A stretch of DNA of 51,486 bases from an uncultured Sutterella sp. (GCA_905206345.1 CAJLGW010000004.1:1-51486), one strand, 5' to 3'. Positions 35,038 through 44,868 are shown, counted from the first letter of the stretch. The notes: generated by a model from the sequence alone, not told the origin. Program-made: numbers and translations.

Positions 35038-35973
35038 ATGCTTTTGGGCTTTGCTTTGGGTGTTTTGGCGTGTGCCATTTGGGGATTGATCTATATCTTC
35101 CCATTGGTATTGCCTGACTATCATCCTGTCATCATTGCATCTGCGCGTTTTGCTATGTATGGGTTGACGTGCCTGATGATTTTGCCCATACAAATCAAAG
35201 AATTAAAGAAACTCACACGATCAGATTGGTGGGTTGCTTTGCGTCTTGCCTTCTTTGGCTCGCTCGTCTACTACTTCTGTCTTGTTATCAGTGTCAAACT
35301 GTCCGGCGCTCCCATTTGTGGGATGCTCATGTGCTGGATTCCTGTGTTGGTTGCCATTGTCGCTAACTACTCTGCTAAGAGTGAACAGAAAGTGCCTTGG
35401 TCGCGTTTAGCGATGGCTTTGGGCCTTATCATTGTCGGGATGTTTGTTGCCAACTGGAGCGAATTTGAATACATCACCGAAGTCCAACAAGGCTCGCCCT
35501 TAGAGTTTGGTCTAGGGATTTCTGCTGGCGTTGCTGCGCTTTTGCTTTGGACATGGTTTCCTATTCGAAATGCCCGTTGGTTGTTGGATAACAAAGGCAA
35601 AAGTCCCAAAGTGTGGGCGACGGCTCAAGGGCTTTCTGTTTTTCCTGTCTCGACACTCGGCTTTTTCATTGCAAGTTTTTACTTTATGCCGCAGGGGCAG
35701 CTCTTAGGACCCGATCCCGTCTTTTTCGTTTTGATGATGATTGTGGCCGGTGTCTGTTGCTCTTGGTTAGGCGCCGTTTTGTGGAACGGTATGAGTCAAC
35801 GCTTACCGCCCGCTTTAGGCGGTCAATTGATCGTCTTTGAAACGATCTTTTCTGTTCTTTATGCCCTTCTTTGGCGAGGACAGTGGCCGACCGTAAGTTT
35901 AATCGTCGGTATGTTGATGCTTTTGTCAGGTGTTTTGCTTGCTCTGCGTGTTTTTCGCAATACAGAAGTCTGA
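35038..35973 (+). CDS. EamA/DMT-superfamily transporter (tandem copy 2)
   Basis: A 311-residue paralogue of the preceding gene, similar over the whole length (GVLACAIWGLIYIFPLVLP, WTWFPIRNARWLLDNK, QLIVFETIFSVLYAL). Tandem duplication is the simplest origin. The same motif in the gene at 6153 shows a wider family expansion. Probable amino acid or metabolite exporter; substrate unknown. Confidence 0.85.
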   Translation: MLLGFALGVLACAIWGLIYIFPLVLPDYHPVIIASARFAMYGLTCLMILPIQIKELKKLTRSDWWVALRLAFFGSLVYYFCLVISVKLSGAPICGMLMCWIPVLVAIVANYSAKSEQKVPWSRLAMALGLIIVGMFVANWSEFEYITEVQQGSPLEFGLGISAGVAALLLWTWFPIRNARWLLDNKGKSPKVWATAQGLSVFPVSTLGFFIASFYFMPQGQLLGPDPVFFVLMMIVAGVCCSWLGAVLWNGMSQRLPPALGGQLIVFETIFSVLYALLWRGQWPTVSLIVGMLMLLSGVLLALRVFRNTEV

Positions 35974-36022
35974 TTAAAAAATAGCTTTCTCATATTTCTC
36001 TTTTGTTTCTAGGAGTTGCATT

Positions 36023-37399
36023 ATGTTTGGTGTCATTATTACGCTATTGGCTGTGGTGCTGATTGCGTACTTCGTGATTAAAAACTACTATCCGCCTTTT
36101 GTTTTGATGCTTTTGGGTTTGGTGTTGTTGTTCATCGGCTGGATGATGGGCACCGATCCGGTTTCAGCTAAGACATCAACTCATTTCTGGGGCTTTGACC
36201 TTGTTCAAGCATTTACCGACCTTATGAAGGGTCGCTTGGGTGGCTTGGGTCTTAACATTATGGCCATTGCCGGTTTCTCTTACTACATGAATAAAATTGG
36301 CGCTTCCAAGTCTTTGGTGAAACTTTGTATTCGCCCGCTTTCTGCCATTCGTTCTCCCTACATTTTGTTGGGTTTGACGTACTTCGTCGGTCAATGCATG
36401 GCTTTGTTCATTAACTCTGCCGTGGGTTTGGGCCTTTTGTTGATGGCTTCCATCTATCCGTTGTTGGTCTCTTTGGGCGTTCGTCGTGCAGCCGCTGCGG
36501 CCGTGATCGGTTCGACCTGCTGTCTTGACTTGGGTCCGAGTTCTTCTAACGCAATGCGTGCAGCTGACTTGTTGGGTACGGACGTGGTGACTTACTTTGT
36601 GACGGGGCAAATTCCGGTGGCCATCAGTGTGATGATTGCTGTCGCTGTGGGGCACTCTGTGATTCAACATTGGTTTGACCGTCGTGAAGCCGCCAAGGGT
36701 ATTGAAGATAAGGTTGAGGGTTTGAATGCTAACGCCGAAGACGCTTTTGCTGACGCCGGTCCCGCTCATTATGCGATTTTGCCGATTCTTCCGTTATTCC
36801 TTTTGATCATCTTCTCTCCGATGGTCTATGCTGGTATTAAGTTAAGTTTGGTGACGGCTATTGTTGTCTCCATCTTGATTGCTTTCGTGGTAGACCTCTT
36901 AACGCGTCGTACCTTCAAGCAATGCTGTGCCGATACGCAATCGTTCTTTGAAGGCATGGGTAAGGTCTTCACCTCCACCGTTACCTTGGTGGTCTGCGCC
37001 GAATTGTTTGCCTTAGGCTTAACGAAGGTGGGTGGCATCTCCACGCTTATCCAAATGGCCGCTTCCCAACAAGGTTTGGGCCTTTTCTTCATGCTGTTTG
37101 TGATGATGGGTATTATGGTCGTGGCAACGATTGTGACGGGTTCGGGCAACTCGGCTTTCTTTGCTTTTTCGCCCTTATTGCCTGAAGCAGCAGCGAGCGT
37201 CGGTTACAACACGATGGCTTTAGTGGTGCCAGTTCAATTGGCTGCCAGTTTGGCTCGTCCGATGAGTCCGATTTCCGGTGTCATCATTGCTGTGTCCGGT
37301 ATTGCTAGTTTGACGCCGATTGAATTGATCCGTCGTACGATGCCTGTGATGGTGATCGGTATGATCGTTAACGTCGTGGCTTCTAACATCTTCTTGTAA
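36023..37399 (+). CDS. dcuC: Anaerobic C4-dicarboxylate transporter, DcuC family
   Basis: A 458-residue membrane protein with about 12 hydrophobic segments. It shares MAIAGFSYYMNKIGASKSLVK, ALFINSAVGLGLLLMASIYPLL and TGSGNSAFFAFSPLLPEAA with DcuC proteins, which exchange fumarate and succinate during fumarate respiration in E. coli. The length fits DcuC better than the 427-residue relative at 21688. AGGAG precedes the ATG. With aspartase and asparaginase nearby it fits fumarate uptake or succinate efflux. Confidence 0.85.
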   Translation: MFGVIITLLAVVLIAYFVIKNYYPPFVLMLLGLVLLFIGWMMGTDPVSAKTSTHFWGFDLVQAFTDLMKGRLGGLGLNIMAIAGFSYYMNKIGASKSLVKLCIRPLSAIRSPYILLGLTYFVGQCMALFINSAVGLGLLLMASIYPLLVSLGVRRAAAAAVIGSTCCLDLGPSSSNAMRAADLLGTDVVTYFVTGQIPVAISVMIAVAVGHSVIQHWFDRREAAKGIEDKVEGLNANAEDAFADAGPAHYAILPILPLFLLIIFSPMVYAGIKLSLVTAIVVSILIAFVVDLLTRRTFKQCCADTQSFFEGMGKVFTSTVTLVVCAELFALGLTKVGGISTLIQMAASQQGLGLFFMLFVMMGIMVVATIVTGSGNSAFFAFSPLLPEAAASVGYNTMALVVPVQLAASLARPMSPISGVIIAVSGIASLTPIELIRRTMPVMVIGMIVNVVASNIFL

Positions 37400-37419
37400 G
37401 ATCAAAACGACGACGTTTA

Positions 37420-37451
37420 GGGACTTTTGATGAATAATAATTAAAAGTCCC
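37420..37451 (+). terminator. Hairpin after dcuC
   Basis: GGGACTTTT (37420-37428) pairs with AAAAGTCCC (37443-37451), a perfect 9-bp stem. Confidence 0.6.
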
Positions 37452-37463
37452 AGAAGCAAAAAA

Positions 37464-37503
37464 GTGGCGTATTCGTCTCAAAAAGAGAAGAGTACGCCAC
37501 GAT
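37464..37503. terminator. Terminator shared by dcuC and the methyltransferase gene
   Basis: GTGGCGTA/TACGCCAC outer stem with inner CTC/GAG, between two converging genes. A-rich sequence before it gives a T-rich tail on the minus strand. Confidence 0.65.
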
Positions 37504-37520
37504 TATTTTGAAGGGAATTA

Positions 37521-38360
37521 TTAACCTTCAGTTTCTTTTTCAGTCGTTGCTTTTCGACGATAGATACGGGGAAGCTTTTCAAAAAGGCGCATTTTGATTT
37601 GGCCACCGGAGATGACTTCCGTTTCAGAGTACTCAAAATCGATAATGCCTTCGCCCTTTAGTTTAAAGCGAGCATCTTCGACTTGGTCCACAAAAAGGTT
37701 GATGGCTTCCGCAAAAAGGATTTGGTCTTGTGTGACAAAGAAACCGTCACGAACAATCAACTTTGCCAAAATTTGGAAAAGTTCCTTCGGATAGCCTTCG
37801 TTGTAATCCAAGAGATCTTCCCAGAAAAGAAGGGTAAAGGCACCGTCAAACTTCTCTTTACCGTTCCATGTCGGCAATTCTTCTAAAGGAATGGCTTGGA
37901 ATTCAATGTTTTTCAATTTCAAGCTCTTGGCGCGGGCTTGGGCAACCTTAATGGCTTCCTTGCAACTATCAATCCCGACAAAGCGCGCTTCAGGGTACAT
38001 CCAAGCCAAAAAACAAAGGAAGATACCACTATCGCAACCCACTTCAAGGATGCGTTTGTTGTTAAACTTTAAGTTGGTACTGACGACCCATTGGCAAGAA
38101 TTCATTAAGCGCAAAGCATCAAAGCGACAGCAGATGAAGTCCGCCAAACCACAGCTGGCATTTTTCGTGGCGTTTAATTCGGCATTGTCTTTTTCATTGA
38201 TGGCAACACGACGATCCATGTAGCGCAGGAATTTGCGACCGGGATTACCAAAGGCACTGATTTTCTTTTTTAGTGCGTCCCATGAAAGGTCGCTCACGGG
38301 TTTAATATCAATCAATTCAAAGAATTCTTTGACTTTGACGTCTAAATTCGGTTCTTTCAT
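37521..38360 (-). CDS. Class I SAM-dependent methyltransferase
   Basis: A 279-residue protein. A Rossmann methyltransferase core carries motif I ILEVGCDSGIFLCFLAW (about 109-125) and the acidic SAM-ribose residue in ARFVGIDSCKEAI. The N-terminal 100 residues (VKEFFELIDIKPVSDLSWDALKKK, KFLRYMDRRVAI) resemble no family I know. It is a single gene converging with dcuC and divergent from sbcB. The substrate is not predictable. Confidence 0.75.
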   Translation of the reverse strand: MKEPNLDVKVKEFFELIDIKPVSDLSWDALKKKISAFGNPGRKFLRYMDRRVAINEKDNAELNATKNASCGLADFICCRFDALRLMNSCQWVVSTNLKFNNKRILEVGCDSGIFLCFLAWMYPEARFVGIDSCKEAIKVAQARAKSLKLKNIEFQAIPLEELPTWNGKEKFDGAFTLLFWEDLLDYNEGYPKELFQILAKLIVRDGFFVTQDQILFAEAINLFVDQVEDARFKLKGEGIIDFEYSETEVISGGQIKMRLFEKLPRIYRRKATTEKETEG

Positions 38361-38537
38361 TTTTAACTTTATTTTAACTTCTTCAATAGCATTGAAATCA
38401 CAGAAAAAGGGAAGTGATTCATTAGAGAAAAAGGATTATGACTGAGCGTGTAGCGACTTGCAAGAGTTAGGAAATTGCGTTCAGAAGAAGTCTTCAATCG
38501 TTATAATCCTTGGGTATTTTTTTTGGAAAGCATTACC

Positions 38538-40010
38538 ATGGCGACGACATTTCTTTGGCACGATTATGAAACTTTTGGCTTGAGCCCGAGCAAGGATCGA
38601 CCGGCACAGTTTGCCGCGATTCGAACCGATGACAATCTCAATGCGATGGGCGAGTCAATGTGTTGGTACTGCAAACCTGCAATGGATGCATTGCCAGCTC
38701 CTGAGAGCATCATGATCACGCACATCTTGCCCCAAGAATGTGAAGAAAAGGGGATGACGGAAGCGGAATTTTCAAAGCGCATTCTCAAAGAAATGAGTCA
38801 ACCCGATACGATCAGTGTCGGCTACAACAATATGGGTTTTGACGATGAAGTCTCGCGTCACATGTTCTGGCGTAATTTATACGATCCGTACGCTCGTGAG
38901 TGGAAGGACGGGTGCTCGCGCTTTGACCTTTTCCCCTTGGTTGTAGCAACCTGGGCTTTGCGTCCTGAAGGCATCAATTGGCCTGAGGTGGACACGCCCG
39001 ATGGCGGCAAACGCCCAACCTTTAGACTTGAACATTTAACGGTCGCCAATGGCCTTACGCACGAGCATGCGCACGATGCTTTAAGTGATGTACAAGCCAC
39101 GATTGATGTGGCACGCCTTATTCGAGAAAATCAACCCAAACTCTGGCAATACGCTTTAGCTTATCGCGCAAAAAACAAGCTCAAGGACATGGTCAATAGC
39201 CGTAAGGTACTCTTATGGGTTTCATCCATTCATGGTCGAGAGCATGGCTATATGCGCCTTGTATTGCCGATTGGTCAGGATCCCAAGAATCCGAATGCCA
39301 TTTTGATGTGGGACTTGATGGAAGATCCCCGTGAACTTTTGCGTTTAACGGCCCAAGAGGTGAAGGCTCGCTTGTTTGTTCGTCAAAGTGACTTGCCTGA
39401 GGGTCAAACGCGTTTACCGATTTTCTCTTGCAAGATTAATCAAGCGCCCTTCTTGGTGGAACATTTGGGCGTTTTAACTGACAACCGTGCGGCCTTATTT
39501 AACCTTGATAAGAATAAGGCCCATGAAAACGCCGCTTTCTTAGTCGAACACATCGATGAAATCAGTGGCTTGTGGTCTGAAGTGTTGGAACGTGAAGCGG
39601 GCAGTGACGAACCCGTGGATGTGGACTCCGGTCTTTATGCTGGGGGCTTTACCAGTAACAATGATCGCTCGCAAATGGAGTTTGTTCACAAACAAACACC
39701 TCAAACTTTAGCCCAGTTGGTTGAGGCCGGTCGCATTCACTTTGATGATGACCGTTTTGAAGAATTACTTTTTAGATTCCGCGCTCGCAATTGGCCTGAA
39801 ACTTTGAATGAAGAAGAGCAAGCCCGTTGGCAAGAGTTGCGTATTGAGCGTTTAATCCATGGTGTGGGTGTTGCTCGCACATTAGATGACTTTGCCCAAG
39901 AAATTGAAAAGCTCGCTGAAAGTTTGGGTGAAGAAGTCGATGAAGAAACGGAAAACTTATTTGGTGCTCTTTACGATTGGGCTGAGAGAATTAGTGATTC
40001 GTTGGAATAG
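38538..40010 (+). CDS. sbcB: Exodeoxyribonuclease I
   Basis: A 490-residue 3'-5' single-strand DNA exonuclease. The DEDDh nuclease domain opens with FLWHDYETFGL (first Asp and Glu) and has VGYNNMGFDDEVSRHMFWRNL and HDALSDVQATIDVA. The C-terminal part is the exonuclease I extension (RRLPIFSCKINQAPF-type segment, LLFRFRARNWPETL). The ATG at 38538 is used; the frame is open 21 codons further but without a ribosome site. It takes part in mismatch repair and recombination. Confidence 0.93.
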   Translation: MATTFLWHDYETFGLSPSKDRPAQFAAIRTDDNLNAMGESMCWYCKPAMDALPAPESIMITHILPQECEEKGMTEAEFSKRILKEMSQPDTISVGYNNMGFDDEVSRHMFWRNLYDPYAREWKDGCSRFDLFPLVVATWALRPEGINWPEVDTPDGGKRPTFRLEHLTVANGLTHEHAHDALSDVQATIDVARLIRENQPKLWQYALAYRAKNKLKDMVNSRKVLLWVSSIHGREHGYMRLVLPIGQDPKNPNAILMWDLMEDPRELLRLTAQEVKARLFVRQSDLPEGQTRLPIFSCKINQAPFLVEHLGVLTDNRAALFNLDKNKAHENAAFLVEHIDEISGLWSEVLEREAGSDEPVDVDSGLYAGGFTSNNDRSQMEFVHKQTPQTLAQLVEAGRIHFDDDRFEELLFRFRARNWPETLNEEEQARWQELRIERLIHGVGVARTLDDFAQEIEKLAESLGEEVDEETENLFGALYDWAERISDSLE

Positions 40011-40035
40011 GCACTAATTTAATTTCTCAAATAAA

Positions 40036-40068
40036 AATGGCAGAGCTTCGTGATGAAACTCTGCCATT
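40036..40068. terminator. Bidirectional terminator between sbcB and glnS
   Basis: Perfect 10-bp stem AATGGCAGAG/CTCTGCCATT between converging genes. Confidence 0.75.
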
Positions 40069-40137
40069 GGTTTAATTAAGCTCTAAAAAGTTAGAAGCGA
40101 TAACGGTACCAACACCAATCGTTCAAACTAGTGAACC

Positions 40138-42213
40138 TTACTTCTTACCTTGCGTGTCCTTCAAACCGACAGCGAGGTTAAAGACCGGTGTTTCAGGCTT
40201 GTGATCAATGCGGTCAGCCACGAAGTAACCTGTGCGTTCCAATTGGAACTTTTCATCAGGCTTGGCTTGAGCCATTGCCGGTTCAATGTAACCCGTCACG
40301 ACTTCCTTACTTTCAGGATTCAAAAGCGTGCGGTAGTCAGCGTCAACGGCATCGGGTTGCGGCACTGCGAACAAGCGACCATAGAGGCGGAATTCGCAAG
40401 CAACAGCGCTCTTAGCGTCAACCCAGTGAATAGCAGCCTTCGTCTTCACGGCTTCGGAACCTGCCGTACCACTCTTCGTATCGGGCAAGTAGCGGCAGTG
40501 AACTGCGATCACCTTACCGTTTTCGTCCTTATCGATAGAGGTCGGGACGACAACGTAGGCGTAACGCAAGCGAACCGGTTTGGCTTCAGAACCGTCGGCC
40601 GGGATCGTCAAACGACGATAGCCCTTGGGCGGCACTTCAGCGAAGTCGCTTTCATCAATCCAGAGTTCCTTGGAGAACGTGATTTCACGCGTACCCCATT
40701 CCGGCTTTTGCGGATGGTTCGGGGCCGTGAGCGTTTCAGAAGCGGCTTCATCGTAGTTGTCGATGATGAGCTTTAAGGGGCGCACAACACCGATACGGCG
40801 CAAGGCACGACCTTCCAAGTCTTCACGCAAGCAAGCTTCCAAAACAGAGTAATCAATCAAACCGCCGGCCACACGAGAGACACCGCAACGTTCAGCGAAG
40901 AGGTGGATGGATTCCGGGGTGTAACCGCGACGGCGCAAACCAAAGATCGTCGGCATGCGGGGATCGTCCCAGCCGTCAACCAACTTTTCTTGAACCAATT
41001 GGATCAACTTACGCTTACTGACGACCACGTGGGACAAGTTCAAGCGGTTAAATTCATATTGGTGAGACAACAAGAAGAAGTTCGGGCGAACAACCGTCAG
41101 AGCAGCTTGCAAAAGCGGCGTAAAGTGTTCGGTGTTAACCGTCATCAAAGCCCAGAAGGCGCTGGCGCGCGTGCCTTCAAACTTTTCAGGGCCCAAGTCA
41201 GAGTCCCAAGCTTCGAAGACTTCTTCCATGGCCTTTTCAGGAGCACTTTGACCCAACTTGTTGCGGTTTTGGTAAGCAGCACGCATGAAGGGTAAAGCTA
41301 AGTCGCTTTTGCCCTTACTCATCGCGAGCAAGAGTTCCTTGGCTTCAGCGTATTGCGGAGCGCGCAACACGGGGATGATGCGTTCAAGGGTCCAATCGTA
41401 GAAGGCGCGTTGGTCTTCAAATTCGAGCGTGCAGATGGAGTGCGTGATGTTTTCCAAGCTATCTTCGATCGGGTGAGCGAAGGTGTACATCGGATAAACG
41501 CACCACTTGTTGCCCGTATTGTGGTGTTCTGCGAAACGGATACGGTAGATGGCCGGGTCACGCAAATTGATGTTGGGGCTCGCCATATCAATCTTGGCAC
41601 GCAACACCATGGAGCCTTCGGCGTGCTTACCGTCACGCATTTCGTGGAAAAGGCGCAAGTTTTCTTCGGGGGAGCGATCACGGTAGGGGCTGTTCTTGCC
41701 CGGTTCCGTCAACGTACCGCGATTGGCATGCATTTCGTCAGCACTTTGTTCATCGACATAGGCATAACCCGTCTTCACCAAGTGTTCAGCGAATTCGTAC
41801 ATCCATTCAAAGTAGTTACTGGCAAAGTAAAGGTTCTTTTCTTCACCGTGTTCCCAGTCAAAGCCCAACCAACGCACGGATTCCTTGATGGAATCAACGT
41901 ATTCTTGGTCTTCCTTAACAGGGTTCGTATCGTCAAAGCGCATGTGGCAGTAACCACCATAGGCGCGAGCCAAACCAAAGTTCAAGCAAATGCTCTTGGC
42001 GTGACCTACGTGCAAGTAACCGTTCGGTTCCGGCGGAAAACGGGTGCGGATGCGAGCAGGATCGGCAACACCCGTGGCCTGTTCACTGTAGGGGGCAGGA
42101 TGACCGCACCACAAGCGAGGTTCGTTCGCATGCGTTTCTAAGTCGCTATCGATGATGTTACGAATGAAGTTCGTAACTTGTGCACTATTCTCTTTATTTT
42201 CCGTCGTAGACAT
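40138..42213 (-). CDS. glnS: Glutaminyl-tRNA synthetase with a ~100-residue internal insertion
   Basis: A 691-residue class I synthetase, longer than E. coli GlnRS (about 554). The catalytic domain has the HIGH-type FPPEPNGYLHVGHAKS (about 59-74), the KMSKS-type VVSKRKL (about 397-403) and GWDDPRMPT. About 100 residues (about 282-382, AKELLLAMSKGKSDLALPF... to ...RPNFFLLS) lie between FYDWTLERII and HQYEFNRLNL, which are nearly adjacent in E. coli. The insert is in frame and lacks intein features, so it is probably an added domain. The C-terminal beta-barrel anticodon domain also looks longer than usual (DTKSGTAGSEAVKTKAAIHWV is typical of GlnRS). Confidence 0.93.
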   Translation of the reverse strand: MSTTENKENSAQVTNFIRNIIDSDLETHANEPRLWCGHPAPYSEQATGVADPARIRTRFPPEPNGYLHVGHAKSICLNFGLARAYGGYCHMRFDDTNPVKEDQEYVDSIKESVRWLGFDWEHGEEKNLYFASNYFEWMYEFAEHLVKTGYAYVDEQSADEMHANRGTLTEPGKNSPYRDRSPEENLRLFHEMRDGKHAEGSMVLRAKIDMASPNINLRDPAIYRIRFAEHHNTGNKWCVYPMYTFAHPIEDSLENITHSICTLEFEDQRAFYDWTLERIIPVLRAPQYAEAKELLLAMSKGKSDLALPFMRAAYQNRNKLGQSAPEKAMEEVFEAWDSDLGPEKFEGTRASAFWALMTVNTEHFTPLLQAALTVVRPNFFLLSHQYEFNRLNLSHVVVSKRKLIQLVQEKLVDGWDDPRMPTIFGLRRRGYTPESIHLFAERCGVSRVAGGLIDYSVLEACLREDLEGRALRRIGVVRPLKLIIDNYDEAASETLTAPNHPQKPEWGTREITFSKELWIDESDFAEVPPKGYRRLTIPADGSEAKPVRLRYAYVVVPTSIDKDENGKVIAVHCRYLPDTKSGTAGSEAVKTKAAIHWVDAKSAVACEFRLYGRLFAVPQPDAVDADYRTLLNPESKEVVTGYIEPAMAQAKPDEKFQLERTGYFVADRIDHKPETPVFNLAVGLKDTQGKK

Positions 42214-42320
42214 ACTTATCTTCTTTATTTCAAGGAATGGAAAATATCCATTTTACTCGGATTTCGTTTTTTTCGTCGTCTGTGACACCGAAAACTCAAG
42301 GAAAAACAATAATATTTGCT

Positions 42321-42482
42321 TTACTTGTCAGTTTTTTGGGAGCCACAACAACTGCTTTTTGATTCGCACTTCTTGCAACCACCCTGACTGCATCCGCAAC
42401 CGGGGGTTTTAAACATGTAGTAAACGCAGGCGACAACAGCAACGCCCACCGCAATTAACAAAAGCCAACTGATGAGATTCAC
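42321..42482 (-). CDS. FeoB-associated Cys-rich membrane protein
   Basis: A 53-residue protein missed by ordinary length cut-offs. It starts GTG 4 nt after the feoB stop. One hydrophobic helix (LISWLLLIAVGVAVVACVYYM) is followed by a Cys-rich tail with C-x-C, C-x2-C and CC (PGCGCSQGGCKKCES, SCCGS). This is the layout of the small Cys-rich proteins found next to FeoB (FeoB-associated family). The cysteines may bind iron or sense redox state. It is cotranscribed with feoB. Confidence 0.75.
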   Translation of the reverse strand: MNLISWLLLIAVGVAVVACVYYMFKTPGCGCSQGGCKKCESKSSCCGSQKTDK

Positions 42483-42486
42483 GATA

Positions 42487-44841
42487 TTAAAATCCTAAAA
42501 CAAGGCCAATCATTCGAACAATGAACGCCACGACCCAAGCGATGCCGCATTGAGCAAGCACCACAATCATGGCCCAAGTGCCGTTAAGCTCTCGCTTAAT
42601 CGTGGCAACGGCGGCCACGCAAGGCGTGTAGAGCAAGCAGAAAACCAAAAGCGTAAAGGCTGACAAAGAGGTAAGCCACGTGGTCAGCGCTTCGGTTGAA
42701 CCAAACAACACGGTCAATGTACTCACAACGCTTTCTTTGGCCATAAAGCCACTGATTAAGGCGGTCGTGACCTTCCAATCACCAAAGCCCAAAGGACTAA
42801 AAATCGGGGCCATCCAACCGGCTAACATCGCGAGCATACTTTGGTGAGAGTCCGCAATGGGGTTCATTTGCAAGTCATAGTTTTGCAAGAACCAAATGAC
42901 AACCGTTGCCACAAAAATCACGGTAAAGGCGCGTTGCAAGAAGTCTTTGGCTTTTTCCCACAACAAAAGCGTCACGTTTTTAAAGCCAGGTAAACGGTAG
43001 TTGGGCAATTCCATCACAAAGGGAACGGCTTCGCCCTTAAAAAGGGATTGACGTAAAACAAGACCCGTGACAATGGCGATCACAATCCCCAAGAGGTAGA
43101 GCGTAATCATGACAACGGCGCCGTCTTCTGGGAAAAACGCTGCAGTAAAGAACGCATAGATGGGAAGCTTGGCAGAGCAACTCATAAAGGGCGTGAGCAA
43201 AATGGTGAGTTTGCGGTCACGCTCTGAGGGTAAGGTGCGACTGGCCATCACGCCCGGCACCGTGCAGCCGAAACCGATCAGAAGGGGAACAATGCTTCGA
43301 CCCGAAAGTCCGATCTTGCGCAAAAGCGTATCCATCACAAAAGCGATGCGTGCCATGTAGCCACTGTCTTCCAAAAGTGAGAGGAAGAAGAATAGGACAA
43401 CGATCGTCGGTAAGAAACTCAAAACGCTTCCCACGCCGTTGAAGACCCCGTCAATTAAGAGCGAGTGAACGGCACTATTGACTTGAGCAGACGTTAAGAA
43501 GGCGTCGACTTGATCGGTAATGGCCGTAATGCCCCAATCCAACCAATCGGTGAGTAACGCTCCGACAACGTCAAACGTCAACCAGAAAATGAGCATCATG
43601 ATCCCTAGAAAAGCGGGGATAGCGGTGTATTTTCCGGTCAGCACTTGGTCAATGGCAAGACTGCGGATGTGTTCACGGCTCACGCGCGGACGCACGACCG
43701 TTGCATCGCAGACGCGGTCAATGAATAAAAATCGCATGTCTGCAATGGCTGCGCAGCGATCCAACCCTCGTTCGGCTTCCATTTGTTTGATCAAATGGTT
43801 GATGGTGCGCTTTTCGTTTTCATCCAAATGGAGTTTTTGAAGGATAAGTTCGTCACCCTCTGCAATTTTGCTCGCTGCAAAGCGCCACGGCAATTGCGTT
43901 TCAATAGCGTGGTCTTCGATCGTGTGAGCGATGGAGTGAATGCAACGGTGAACGGCGCCTTTGTTGTCTTTAGAGCGACAGAAATCCTGCTCAACGGGGT
44001 GCTCTTGATAGTGGGCGATGTGCAACGTGTGGTCAACGAGTTCGGCAATGCCTTCATTGCGAGAGGCTGAAATCGGCACCACCGGAATGCCCAACAAGGC
44101 TTCCATTTCGTTAATGTGAATGGCGCCCCCGTTGTTTCGCACTTCGTCCATCATGTTAAGTGCCAAAATCATGGGCTTACCCAATTCAAGCAATTGCATC
44201 GTGAGGTAGAGATTTCGCTCGATGTTGGTCGCGTCCACAATGTTGATAATGACGTGAGGGTCTTCTTCTAAGATGAATTCTCGCGTGACGACCTCTTCAG
44301 CCGAATAGGGCGAGAGCGAATAAATGCCGGGTAAGTCCGTCACACGCGTATTGGGGTGACCGATGATAGCGCCGTCTTTACGATCCACCGTGACACCGGG
44401 GAAGTTCCCCACGTGTTGGTTGGAGCCCGTTAAGCTGTTAAAGAGGGTTGTTTTCCCGCAGTTTTGATTGCCCACCAAAGCGATGCGCATCGTTGTGCCT
44501 TCGGGCAAAGGCGGGTGATCGGGTTGCTTGTGGTATTTACCGCCCTCACCGTAGCCGGGGTGCTCAAGCACTTCTTTGGGAACGGATGGCGTGCGAGCAG
44601 CGCTTTCCGTTTCCAATAAACGAATACCGATTTCTTGCGCTTCAGCCGCACGCAACGTTAAGTCATAACTGCGAATACGAACTTCAATCGGGTCGCCTAA
44701 CGGGGCGCGCTTAATCATTTTGACTTCGGCATTGGGAATCAGGCCCATGTCAAGGAAGTGCTGGCGAAGAGCACCCGAAGCCCCTACGTGGGTAATCACG
44801 GCGGATTGGCCGATAGGAAGGTCGTTTAATGTTTGAGACAT
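42487..44841 (-). CDS. feoB: FeoA-FeoB fusion, ferrous iron transporter
   Basis: A 784-residue protein joining two normally separate proteins. Residues 1-80 form the FeoA SH3-like domain (LPIGQSAVITHVGASGALRQ, HFLDMGLIPNAEVKMIKRAPLGDP). From about 115 the FeoB GTPase begins: G1 GNQNCGKTTLFNSLTG, G3 DLPGIYSL, G4 NMMD. The C-terminal half is the membrane channel with Gate motifs (FGCTVPGVMASRTL, SCSAKLPIYAFF). It imports Fe2+ under anaerobic or low-iron conditions. The fusion fixes FeoA next to FeoB. A Fur box lies 28 nt upstream of the start and a Cys-rich small protein follows. Confidence 0.95.
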   Translation of the reverse strand: MSQTLNDLPIGQSAVITHVGASGALRQHFLDMGLIPNAEVKMIKRAPLGDPIEVRIRSYDLTLRAAEAQEIGIRLLETESAARTPSVPKEVLEHPGYGEGGKYHKQPDHPPLPEGTTMRIALVGNQNCGKTTLFNSLTGSNQHVGNFPGVTVDRKDGAIIGHPNTRVTDLPGIYSLSPYSAEEVVTREFILEEDPHVIINIVDATNIERNLYLTMQLLELGKPMILALNMMDEVRNNGGAIHINEMEALLGIPVVPISASRNEGIAELVDHTLHIAHYQEHPVEQDFCRSKDNKGAVHRCIHSIAHTIEDHAIETQLPWRFAASKIAEGDELILQKLHLDENEKRTINHLIKQMEAERGLDRCAAIADMRFLFIDRVCDATVVRPRVSREHIRSLAIDQVLTGKYTAIPAFLGIMMLIFWLTFDVVGALLTDWLDWGITAITDQVDAFLTSAQVNSAVHSLLIDGVFNGVGSVLSFLPTIVVLFFFLSLLEDSGYMARIAFVMDTLLRKIGLSGRSIVPLLIGFGCTVPGVMASRTLPSERDRKLTILLTPFMSCSAKLPIYAFFTAAFFPEDGAVVMITLYLLGIVIAIVTGLVLRQSLFKGEAVPFVMELPNYRLPGFKNVTLLLWEKAKDFLQRAFTVIFVATVVIWFLQNYDLQMNPIADSHQSMLAMLAGWMAPIFSPLGFGDWKVTTALISGFMAKESVVSTLTVLFGSTEALTTWLTSLSAFTLLVFCLLYTPCVAAVATIKRELNGTWAMIVVLAQCGIAWVVAFIVRMIGLVLGF

Positions 44842-44868
44842 AGAGAGTCAATGAGCAAAACTTTTGCT

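Noticed and set aside
41065..41370. Intein in GlnRS
   Set aside because: No Cys/Ser at the junction start and no His-Asn-Cys/Ser at the end; it is too short and lacks intein blocks.
40150..42141. Long plus-strand frames opposite glnS
   Set aside because: Antisense shadows; their composition mirrors glnS codons and no motifs are visible.
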